A stretch of 64,000 nucleotides of DNA, taken from NCBI GenBank assembly GCA_037976565.1, contig CP137671.1, positions 20,357,267 through 20,421,266 of the forward strand, in the 5' to 3' direction. The notes beneath the pieces were generated by a model. It did no database searches and had not been told where the DNA came from. It saw only the letters and a program-made list of their open reading frames with translations. The translations under genes were made by a program, and so were the position numbers. Position 1 is the stretch's first letter. Every line of letters begins with the position of its first letter. The stretch comes from Mesocentrotus franciscanus. Taxonomy: Eukaryota; Echinodermata; Echinoidea; Camarodonta; Strongylocentrotidae. Of the stretch, positions 1 to 11,100 are shown in pieces.

Positions 1-1507
1 TTGTCGTCGTGAAAATGACAAGGTGGGTACATAAAATATATATACCGGGAACAGAGAAGCGATAGAAAGATATGGATGTTTTTGGGGTGTTTTTGTATAA
101 AATCATATTGTGTCAATTTAGGATTTAAATGTTTACCATAAGCAATAGAGATTATATTCATGCTTTTTCTATATTATCAAATCTGAGTCTGATTTTCTCA
201 TTTAAACAAGGTAAGCGAGGTATTGCTTTTCAGCCGGCAGTGGGCCACGCATGCCAAGGTGAGAGGCAGCTAAGCCCTGCCAGAGCCTGATGCTAGACCT
301 CCTTTGCTCTCAGTAAAGCCAGTCACAAATACATGTCTGTTTTCAAACTGATCAAAATCATGGTATCTCTCTTTAATACTCAGTGCAAGTTTGCCATTCA
401 GGATTAGCCCTTGGTGAATCAAAAGTCACATGATCTCAAAAAGGGGTCACCTGACATATACAATGTATAGAATAACAGTCGTGAGAAATCGATAGCATTT
501 ACGCAAAGGGAATGGACGTGAGCCTGTGCGAGGTCTCTACATGTATGCTCCAGTATTAGGAGTGGTATGGTGTGAGACTGGAAAGCACCCTAATGGGATA
601 GCCTGGTACGATAGGGTAGCATGGGACAGATTAGCCGAGCACACTAACGTATACTGGAGACGCTGGAGTTTGCCTCTGTCACTCTGGTTAAGACCAAACG
701 TTGGTTATAAATGCATTAGGGGGACCTTCACATTCAAGTGATGTTTGAGGTCATGTCCTAAGCCAAGGTCAAAGATCATGTTAGCTTTTACCCATAAGAC
801 TCTCTTACATGTACAGTATGACTAATAAATGCATACATGTACATGTACTGTACATGTACTGTACATTGTTCCAAGTGCAACCAAAGTTGGGTCAGGATAT
901 TTTCATGGAATTTGGTGTATTTTGGTCACAGGTGGTCACGACACAATCTGGCCATTGCTTTGTTTAATTTGAGGAAAAGAAGTGAGATTGAAATGTTCGT
1001 CTTTTATGAGCAATTGATAGGAGATGAAAGAAGCTTATTGATTACAAAGTGATTTTTCAGAGGCTTTCTTAGATTCAGAACCCCTTGCTATGTAGAATAG
1101 AGAGGGGGAATCCAGGCTCTCTGGAGAGTAGTGTTAGCATTTATACTTTTCAATAGAGCCTCCCCAGTAGTTTGCAGGCGCAAACCTAATCAAACCTAAT
1201 CAAAAATTGCAGCTCCCAAGCCTCCCATGGGCGAATGGCTAACAAGGAAACTGCAAACTTTGGAGAGATTGTTTTCCTTGCTCTGTACACTTAATCCAAT
1301 AGGAGTAATTGCAAGATATTTTTAACTGGCTGACATTTTAAAATAAGATTATCAGGTAATCTTTGTTGGGTTTCAATTTCCTTTAAAGTAGGCAATCAAA
1401 AGAGGTAATTTTCTTGTAGAATCTATCACAATTTCATGTTGAGCCTAGATAAAACCAGAGACTTATACATGTACAATGTATATGAATTGCTACCACTAGT
1501 ACAAGTA

Positions 1508-1508
<1 letters not shown>

Positions 1509-1548
<40 letters not shown>

Positions 1549-1550
1549 AA
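1509..1550. repeat. (GAT)n microsatellite
   Basis: About 13 uninterrupted GAT/ATG units running into TAA-type repeats. Confidence 0.95.
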
Positions 1551-1906
1551 TAATAATAGTAATGAAATTGTACTGTTGTAGTGCATAATTCTGAAAATCT
1601 CTATATGCACATAACAAATATGATACTAAAGAAAGTTAATCATTATACTGTGATAGAATAATTATATTTGTAAAGAGAAGGGAAAATAAACTTACCAGCA
1701 GCCATTTTGGTGCTGAGAAACTTAAATACAAATTTGAAATTACAGTGTTGAGGTCAGATATTTTACAGCATAAAACTTTCATGAATCTACAGAGTCCAGG
1801 GATTACTCAAGAAAGTGGAAATTTTGTTTGGTTTAAAGAGTAATTATTAAGTAAATGATGCATTATTTATATTCAATGTTTTAAAAAGAATGATGACAGA
1901 AGTGTG

Positions 1907-2130
1907 TTTAAAGATATAGTTGAGTTCTGGTCATGCGATTGCATTGTGAAAGAAAAGGTGTGGAATCGATCAGAAAAGGTTGATCATCTAGCATATAAGT
2001 ATCGGTGTGTACTGCACTTCTGGAATCATCAAAATGATAAGAAATTCTGCCCAGTCTTGGTAAAGTTACAAGCACTGTACACAGAAAGATGTATATGGGA
2101 CTACACGAACATGTGGCATAAAAATCCGTC
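1907..2130 (+). repeat. Interspersed repeat, inverted copy of the element at 7101-7492
   Basis: Shares ~220 bases, in reverse orientation, with 7283-7490: GTTCTGGTCATGCGATTGCA, the AGAAAAGGTTGATCATCTAG stretch and AGATGTATATGGGACTAC are all present in both. It looks like a truncated copy lacking one terminal repeat. Confidence 0.85.
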
Positions 2131-3458
2131 CGATTTTTATGCTGTTACATACCATATTTAGAATATTAAGGCATTTGAAGAGCCATGCTTTTCAGGGAAC
2201 ATTTTTTATCTGATGTTCTTCCACACTTGCATAATAACAATGATAATGCTCACAAATTTTTTTTCACCTCTTCCCAGAACTCAACCTTCTCTTTAAGTGT
2301 ACAGGTTGGAAGACAAAAAAAAGTAGATATCGTAATAAACGTCTGCTTCTTGTGAGTCTGCCATTAAAAACCATACATGTACATGTACCCTAAAAATGAG
2401 AAAATTAAATAATAGTATAATACAGATTTTTGTTCTTCTTTTCTTCTTCACAGTATCACATACCGGTAATGTTTGTTGCATACATGTATGCAGCACATTT
2501 CAAACTCTTTTGAGTTTTATGTAGAACACTTGATACCCGGTGGACACTCAACAAAATTGACACTTTAACAGTTTTGAAGTTTAGTGTACAGTATACATGA
2601 ACAGTAGTACGTTTGAGACCACTTGATTTTAACACAGGATATAGAGTTAATGCCCATGTAAAAAGACTATTAGCTCTGCAACCATGAAGGCCTAAAGTTA
2701 AAGGTACCCGACCAAGAGGTTTTAAACAAAGTCATGTATTCTCACCATATGTTAATGAACCCACTACCCTTAATGCTCAGCATGGGGGTCTTCCAACAAA
2801 TTACTTTTGTCAGATCATCGTTCAAATTTATTTTGTAATTTTTTTTGGTAAATGTGTACACCTTGTGATAGCAAGACTGTCGGATTAACGAACCTTCACA
2901 GAAGTGGGAAGTTTTCGGAAAAGTGATCTTGCATGTATTGAAGAGCCTGCATACATGTAGTACATGTAGTACATGTACTGTACATGTACAAAATGTTTGA
3001 TATCACTGACCCACACACACTTACACACTCGGACACTTCTCTGTTTTCTTTGGCCCTTTTTCACCTTCACCTTTCGAGATAAAGTGTGTACCGTGCACAT
3101 GCCCGACATACACATACACATGTACATTTTAGTTTAGTTTAGATTAGTCATTCTATTTCTATACTTCCAACCAGACGTTTCCTTCCTTTTAGAAGTTAGA
3201 TTTCATCTAAGAACATGCTCCAGTTATAAATGTAAAGTTCATGAAGATTTATATGTCAGAGCTCATGCATGCAGTCTTCAACCCCCGTAGAAATTCAGGG
3301 TTTTCTAAAGGTCTAAATGAATCGGCTTTTCCTCCTCAAATTGGCAACAATTGTGTGTAATTTCCACTCTTTCATAACTTTGAAGAAAGAAAAAAATTGT
3401 ATCTTAAATAAAAGAGTTACAGCTACATGTAGTGTGTACATGTACATGTAAATTGATT

Positions 3459-4022
3459 TAAAGTACAAGTCCACTCCACTGAAAAGTTGAGCTGATTAGA
3501 TAGACAAAAATCTAAAAAGCCCAAATATAACTTGGTTTTGGAAAATGGTGCTCAGATTTATTTTTAATAATTTTTTTTAATGAGCAAAAACAAGTTAATG
3601 AGCGAGTCGGTTGTGACGTAGGGTCCTCACAACACAGATTCGTAATGTAACCAAATTTAATGCATACGTCTTTGTGAAGTGCCTCGATACAAACTATTTC
3701 ATTCACCTGATAAGAATAATGAAACACTATTATTCTTATCAGGTGAATGAAATAGTTTGTATAGAGGCACTTCACAAAGACGTATGCATTAAATTTGGTT
3801 ACAATAGCCTATTGTCAGAATGTATACCGCTGGCACTTTCGTTGTGAGGAGCATACGTCACATCCGTACAGCAATATAAATGTTTTGCTCGAAATACCCG
3901 AAACAAAAATCGCTCTTAAAAATCACCTGATTGAAGTACGCCCGTGATATTTGGCAGTTTTAACCTTTGATTTATTTACAACATGTTATAATTTTTGAAA
4001 ATCGGAGTGGACTTGGGCTTTA
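3459..4022. mobile_element. Fold-back/inverted-repeat element, ~560 bp
   Basis: Terminal inverted repeats contain CAAGTCCACTCC on the left and GGAGTGGACTTG on the right. Inside are two arms of ~76 bases (3645-3720 and 3729-3804) that pair almost perfectly around an 8-base loop. Pairing resumes outside them (GACGTAGGGTCCTCACAAC against GTTGTGAGGAGCATACGTC). No coding capacity, so non-autonomous. Confidence 0.85.
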
Positions 4023-4357
4023 AACAAACAATCAGCATGAATTTGCCAATTTGTACACAAAAACAGTGATTTAAGATTTCACTCTGCATTGCCAATTTAG
4101 AGACTTCAATTTTTTATTAAATGCTCTTATTCATGGATGGCGCAAGAGCCTTAACACCTTTCTGGCTCTCTACAGATAGTGCAACTGAACACTACCTGTA
4201 CATTTGCATGTTTCAAGTATACTATCGAAGTTCATATGACACATTTACATACCTGTTTATTGTCGCTTTGGTACACTGTACTTACCTCAACGTTGTGATT
4301 AGACGTGTGAAGTTTAATGACTTACGGTGACATCTGATCTAGCTCATACATGTAGGC

Positions 4358-4656
4358 CTCGATAAAGAGGGGGAGTACCCCCCTCTGCAGGATACAAGCT
4401 GTGCATTTGAACAGGTGAAGAGCATAATCTGTGAATGTTTAGGGTAACACCAGAACTACATGTAGCCTATAGGCCTGTGTGATAAGATAAGGGGAAGTAG
4501 CCCCCTTACAGGAAAACAAGCTGTGCAGTTGAACAGGTGAAGTGCATAATCTATGAATGTTTTAGGGTCATTAACACATGTACATGTAGCTAATGGGTCT
4601 GTGACTCTGTGTGATAAGATTGGGGGAGGGGGGAAAGTAGCCCCTTCAGGATACAA
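4358..4656. repeat. Tandem repeat, unit ~130 bp, about 2.3 copies
   Basis: Units share CAAGCTGTGCATTTGAACAG, CATAATCTGTGAATG, an ACATGTAG motif and GTGTGATAAGAT followed by a G-rich stretch and AGTAGCCCC. Units start near 4358, 4480 and 4612. Confidence 0.85.
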
Positions 4657-5091
4657 CTTTTCGTCATGCAGCTATTTACGAAGGTGGAAACCTGCTATTA
4701 GTCACAGAAGCTGTGAATATATCTAGGTCATACAGTACATGTATCTACTGACTGACAGTACATGTACATGTATGCATTTCTTACCAAGTCAGTGCAGTAG
4801 TACGTGTAGAGAAGGGTAGACAGGTATATGCTGCAATCATACTTGTACCGTACATACAATCACTGCCCTATACCAGTTATCATGCATTGAAAGGCTGTAT
4901 GGACTATGGAAGTATCTCAACACTATTTTGACTTTTGATCACCTCTCTGGAGTTTACAATCAGTGCCTAAAGCTGTATGAAAGTACAGAGTATCTCAACA
5001 AAACTGAACTTGATTGTATTGTATTCTTGATGACTGATTGATATATTCTACTATGTGTATGCTAGGTACGTGGAAACTCTACCACCACAGG

Positions 5092-5125
5092 ATGATGCAA
5101 GGAGGGAGCATGCATCAAGGAACCG
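5092..5125 (+). CDS. ITSN: ITSN exon 1: start codon and N-terminal residues
   Basis: Encodes [11 protein letters not shown] plus one base and ends at a gtaagc donor. Phase 1 matches exon 2, whose first two bases complete an Asp codon (GAC) before TGG, giving D-W as in vertebrate ITSN (DIW). Two tandem ATGs at 5092 and 5095 are candidate starts. The transcribed exon probably begins at 5091 (after CCACAG) or 5066 (after GCTAG); the frame stays open to 5066 with no other ATG, so the rest would be 5' UTR. The promoter and any upstream UTR exon were not found. Confidence 0.7.
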
Positions 5126-8100
5126 GTAAGCTTATTATCAAGATGATTTTTTAAAATTATGTTCATGTAGTCCAATTTCAGCAAATGTTTATTTTAAAGT
5201 GATCCAAACTAAGGCTGTAACAGTTTAAATTGCTTTATTGGTAGGCTAAATAAAACAATTCGGTCAAAATGTATTAATTATCCAGTGTTTTTTCAGATGG
5301 CAGTAACAGGTCATTATAGTTCTGAATGAATTGTTTTCATTGATCATTCCAAATCTTGTCCAGTGACCTTTACAATAGGCAGTAACACATTACAGTGGAA
5401 ACTCTTTATAAAGAGCTCTGATATACACTGTTGCGAGGTATCTTGTTGTAACAAGGACATTTTGCTGGTCCTAGCTCTTTGTATTCTTTTGTCTTTTTTA
5501 CCCTCGTATAACAAGGTAATTTCCACGGTACCAAGGACGTCATTATAATAACGAGTTTCCACTGTAGTCCTCTGGGGAAAAGATTGTCATTCGTCGATCC
5601 ATATCTACAAAAAAGATTAACCAGTGATTGTTTTCAAAGGCAATTTCAGGTTTTTACATTTTTTAAATATTGTCATTAATCATTCCAAGACCAGCAGAAA
5701 TATCCAGTGATCTTTTCAGAAAGCAGCTTTTGGCATTGTCATGTAGGAAGTTTATTCTCGCCTGCTACTATTCCTTGAGTCAATTATGAATTTAAGTCCC
5801 AAATTAGATATGCCTTTCCACAGTACCTCCTACATGTTTATGTATGTATAACATTATTTATAATACATCTACAATGTATATGTCTTTCTTTCCGTTTCTC
5901 GTTAGAAATAGAAATTTGGGTACCATAAAATCAGTCACATGCTTTCCTTTTACGCTACTTTCTTTCTCCACATGCGAATATCCACATTGCTCAGTTTGAA
6001 ACTGAATAATCTGCTGTAGTTTCTATTAATTGTAGGAAGTCTGTGTTTACATATAATTTTGTCCATTGTCCATTGAAAGACTTTTTTGTGTAATGTACAT
6101 TTGTGAGGGTTAGTTTGTTTTGGTTTTTTTTTAAATATGGAAATCCTACCCTTTCTACATCCACTTTTATTTCCACTTCTCTCATTCTTTGTCTCTCTTT
6201 CTCTCTCTCTCTCCCTCTCTCTTTCTCTCTCTTTCTCTCTCCCCTTCCTCTCCATTCCTCTCTGCCTCACCCTGTGTCTCTTCCTCTCTCCCCCCTTGTC
6301 TGTCATTTGTCTGTCTTTCTGTCTGCCTATCTTCCCTTTTTTCTCCAATAATTAATAATTTGCCACTTCTTTGCTCTTGTACATGTAGACTGGAGGATAA
6401 CAGCAGACGACAGAGCCAAGCATGATAATCAATTCAACCAGCTCAAGCCAGTCAATGGCTTCATAACTGGTGAGTTTACACATTAACATGGGATTTAGAC
6501 AACTTTTAATCATCTTTGCAGTTTGAAAATTGTTCCGTTAATTGCCAATGACAATTACAACAAGATTTGTTAAGTTAATCTATTATGTCGTTTGTACATA
6601 TTTTAGCATGCTCATTACTGGTACGTGTATGCTTATACTTATAGTAGAGCAGCTATATGGTGTTGTTGTTGTTATCAATGACGTGTGACTAACCGCTTAT
6701 GTGGTAACTTTATTCAAAAGAACCCACCTATAGGGAGTTGGCATCACTTTGGGGTTTGTGAACTCGTATATATCGAAATGATAATAATCATACAACACGG
6801 GAGGCACAATAGCTCAGTGGTAGGTAGAGCAGTGGTCTCGTAATCAGGAAGTCCCGGGTTCAAAACTAAGTCGATGCGCTAGTGCCCTTTGGTAAGGCAT
6901 TAATCCTCATTACCAAGTCCCTCAGAGAGGACTTAAAGCCGTCAGTCCCCTGGTTTCTTAGCAGTCAGGTAACAAATTTAAAAAGTTTAATATAAGCCAG
7001 TTTGTACCCTGTAGATCATCTGTGCATGGGAAGATAAAGCTCATTTGTACAAAATTGTAAAACCCACCAAGAGCGAATTGAAGATACATGCTCAAGGGTG
7101 TTAAAGGTAAAGACCAGTTTTGGAAACGCCCCTCTCTCAAAAAATGAAATGGAAGCTCTCATTACCAATTATATGAAAGAATATGTTTTGACTAATACGT
7201 GATGATACAAATTTTGCCGGGAAACCGCCTACTATTGATATATTTGGTAAATTATTATATCTATTGGGACCAAATAGATATCCACGTGGTCGCGTAGTCC
7301 CATATACATCTTTCTGTGTACAGTGCTTGTAACTTTACCAAGTCTGGGCCAAATTTCTTATCATTTTGATGATTCCAGAACCTTGCAGTACATACCAATA
7401 CTTATATGCTAGATGATCAACCTTTTCTGATCGATTCCACAACGTTTCTTTCACAATGCAATCGCATGACCAGAACTGGTCTTTCTCTTTAATGTAATCT
7501 TTAATTTTTTCATGCATGGATAGTACATTCTATGATACACAGATGGAATTATTCATCTCAAGAGGGTAAACAAAATGTATTCATGAAGCATATTGATGAC
7601 TTTGGCAGGGATTATTCTAAAATACACAAAGTGGGACTTCTCTGTGTGTAAAAGATCTGTGGGTAAAAGATCTGTGAATAATTGGGGTCATTTTTACCAT
7701 GTATTAACTACAAATTGATATAGGGAGTTTTAAACCAGATAAAAAAAACAAGAAAAGTAAATTTCTTCAAAGTGACACGTGTCTGTACATAGTAAAGTAA
7801 CATGTGTCTTATATAATATAAAAGCAATAGCTTTACATTGTCAGCGAGTACTGCCTACATGTTTGTGTAAATTCCAATTTTTCCACAGTCCTATTCCACA
7901 ACCAACCTACAATAAGCCCCATTCATATTGCAGAAAAAAAAAATCTTTTCGAACTACCATTTACACCCATGGAAAAAACGTTGGTGTTTGATAATTCTGT
8001 TATTTTTTGGTGACTTATCGCTGCTCTGCATGCAAAAGCACAGAAGCAAGGATAGTCACGAGAGCAAAACCGGAATAATTCACTGGTGTTTTTGAGTGAG

Positions 8101-11100
8101 CATTTACACTGCAAAAAAACCAGCAGAGTTTCGGCGAAGTTGATTTTTTTTTATTTGTGTTTGTGGTAGTTGCCTAGCAACATCAGACAAAACCCCAAAA
8201 TGTGAGGAAAACCAATGGTTTTTGCTTGCATTGTAAATGCTCCTAATGTAGAAGCCAATAGTCTTGAGGCGATCAAGGGGCATCGGTTTCTCCATACGTA
8301 GACAGATGTCTGACTGATAAGGAACTGGATGTCTGTAACTTGATCATCTAAATTCGGTCAAAGTTTTGTGAGGATTGTGTGATGCTGTTTGAGGTTACCA
8401 ATAAGAGTTATTCATTTCCTCTAAGAAGGACACAGCAGTTGTTCACCACATGTAGTTGTATTTTTATTTTCTCTCCTCGTTGGGTTGATGCATGCTATTT
8501 ATATCAATGCAAAGTGTACAAACAGATCTGCTTTAGAAATTCAGAGTATATTCTTGTTGAAAATGTACAGAATTATGTCACTTGCATTCTGATCAAGAAC
8601 AATTATTAATTATGGTAGTTGTGAATTTGATGCTGATTTAGAATGTAGTAGCATATACATGTAGGTCAGATGTGGGAAGAATGCTCTTTTGCTTCAAATT
8701 TGTACAAACTCTGCAACAAGAGAGAGAGAGAGAGAGAGAGATGGAGATAATCAGTCTGGAAATGAGGTATTATTTGTACACAGACTTCAAGGAGAAAGAG
8801 GAGAACAAAGATCCAAGTACAAGAGCGCTCAGGAGAGGAAGGAGAGAGGGTGAAGAGGGAGACAGACTGAGAGAGAGATGGAGAGAGAGTCAGAGACAGG
8901 CAGGGGGGGGGGGGGTGAAGGGCAATGTGGAGGATACAATCCAAGACACATGTACTTTAGAGAAAAAAAAGGGGAAAGGGAAAAACAAGGGAACAAAAGT
9001 AAAGAGACTAGGGAAAGGAAGGGCAGTCAAGAGAAAGAAAAGTATACTTAGTCCATTAAAAAAAGGTCCTCTGTACCTGTCATGCTTGTAGTTTATTTAT
9101 GGAATATAAACCTCTACATGGACGAGGAGGAAGTCATCCATTATTCATGGTTACTCCCCTTTGGCTTCGCACAGAATTATTTCAGTCTTATGAAGCACAC
9201 ACACAAACAGTGTATGTGACCTGAAACCATTAGTGTACATGTACAAAGGATGTTAATTAAAGGTTAAATATGCAATGCCTACATGAGAGAAAAATGAATG
9301 CACAAACTCTGTATGAGAAACTAATTAACAACAAAGAGATATACATGTACAATCTGCATGTTGTCTACACCGAAACCATTAAAACAAAAACAAAAATCAT
9401 AAACTTTATGTAAGTATTCAGTTCTGCTCGACAGCTTGATTGACATTTTGTTCAAGTTCGTTTTTTTAGTAATTGCTTTTATGATATACCTGTAAGTACT
9501 TGGGTTTCATGGTGGAACAAGTGCTTGTATTAAAGTGGGGCTCATCATTTAATCATATCATAGGAAGTAGAAATTCAATGTATTATGGTCATTAATTACC
9601 TTTTGGGCACTGGTACAAATCTGTTAAATCTAACTCAGTTACATGTACTTCATTCCTCTAAATCATAATAATTTCTATTGTTGTTGTTACTATCTCCAAT
9701 GGTACAGTTGTATATGATAATGATATTAGTTTCTTACCAGTATCATTTCCACCAGACAAAGTAGTCTAGTGGTATTCAACCTGTAGCATTCATGACATTT
9801 CCTACTTCCTAGCACGTGTAGATTAATGTCTTGCAGCAGGACATTGAAAAGCTCTAGGGCACGAAGCCAATGACCTATGCATCTCCAGTCAAATGTTGGA
9901 ACCACTGGAACACAACATTCTGACTATGATCATTATAGAATTATAGACTATGATGAAGTACATGTATGCAGTCATGCAAGTTTTAATTTTTACTTTCTCC
10001 AGGTGATGCTGCAAGAGGTTTCTTCATGCAGTCGGGGCTGCCACAACAAGTACTAGGTCATATATGGTGAGTTTCTCTTTCTCTCTCTCTCTCTCTCCCT
10101 CTCTCTCTCTCTCTCCCTCTCTCATCCTCCCTCCCTCTCACCTCCTTCCCTCCCTCCCTCTCCCCTCCTTCCCTTCCTCCCTCTACCTCCTAGTCTGCAA
10201 GCACGGATTCTAATTTGACACTTTACCATTGACTTTTTTAAAATCGACTTACCATTATTTATTGACTGACTGATTGATTAAAGGCTCCATTCGCTATGAG
10301 ACATACTATATTCTACAACCTCTTCACTTCATATGTGTGTTTAAAGGATGCTGTCTGATATGAACTCTGATGGCAAACTTGACAAGCTGGAGTTCTCCAT
10401 CGCCATGTATCTCATCAAGAAGAAGCTGAGTAGGGTAGAGCTCCCCAGGACGCTACCAGCGAGTCTCAAGCAGGCTCCAGCTCCTGCCATGCCTGGCTTT
10501 GGTGTTCAACCGATTGGTGAGTGGCTCCAGTCAATGCTTTCATTGGCAGTAACCCCAAAAGTGTTTGGGATAGATAAATCTCTGCCCTTCCTGTAGTTTC
10601 TTTGTGTTGTAGTGTCACAGACTTTTTACCCTCTCAGCTAAATTCTTTTGCATCCCATAATATCAAATGTAGAAGATATGAACCTTGCAATGGATAGGAA
10701 TTCACGGAAATGACCATTTGAAACGGAAAATGCAATTCCGAACGGAAAATCGCGGAAAACCCTTTTTTCAAGGAGAAAATCGTAAAACTTACACTATTTT
10801 TGTGATTCCTCATTCGTTATGCAGTGAAAAAATATCGGGCCTAATATCATGGTTAATAACTCCGAATATTTAGCGATATTCGTCAGATTCTTTGGAGACA
10901 GGGCGCTGCCATTTTGTTTGACACAAAACTCGATCCTATTATGCCAGCTAGGCGCGCATGCGGCGAAGTGTAAGGCGAGATTGCCGTACACATGCACAGT
11001 TCAGCACAATATTAGTAAAGGGGCTGGCGTGTGCGTCTAGTATTACGTAGGCGTAATACTAGGCACATACACGCCAGCAGCGGCGGTAGTTGCGGCGAGA

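Larger units (their letters stand above)
1..3450. other. Upstream region without a supportable gene
   Basis: AT-rich sequence with many TACATGTA/TGTACATGTA palindromes (densest at 833-866, 2370-2390 and 2950-2990), a GAT array and a repeat copy listed separately. Open frames are short and have no recognisable domain. It may hold a 5' UTR exon or promoter of ITSN, but no TATA box, initiator or CpG-rich block convinced me. Confidence 0.5.

Noticed and set aside
526..741. 71-codon frame near the left edge
   Set aside because: No similarity I recognise and no sign of exon boundaries or coding bias.
5950..6348. Minus-strand frame rich in Arg/Glu and overlapping plus-strand Leu/Ser frames
   Set aside because: Translations of the CT-rich tract before exon 2.
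6801..6870. Possible tRNA-Thr gene
   Set aside because: A four-base duplication breaks the D arm, and the body matches a second SINE copy at 57105.
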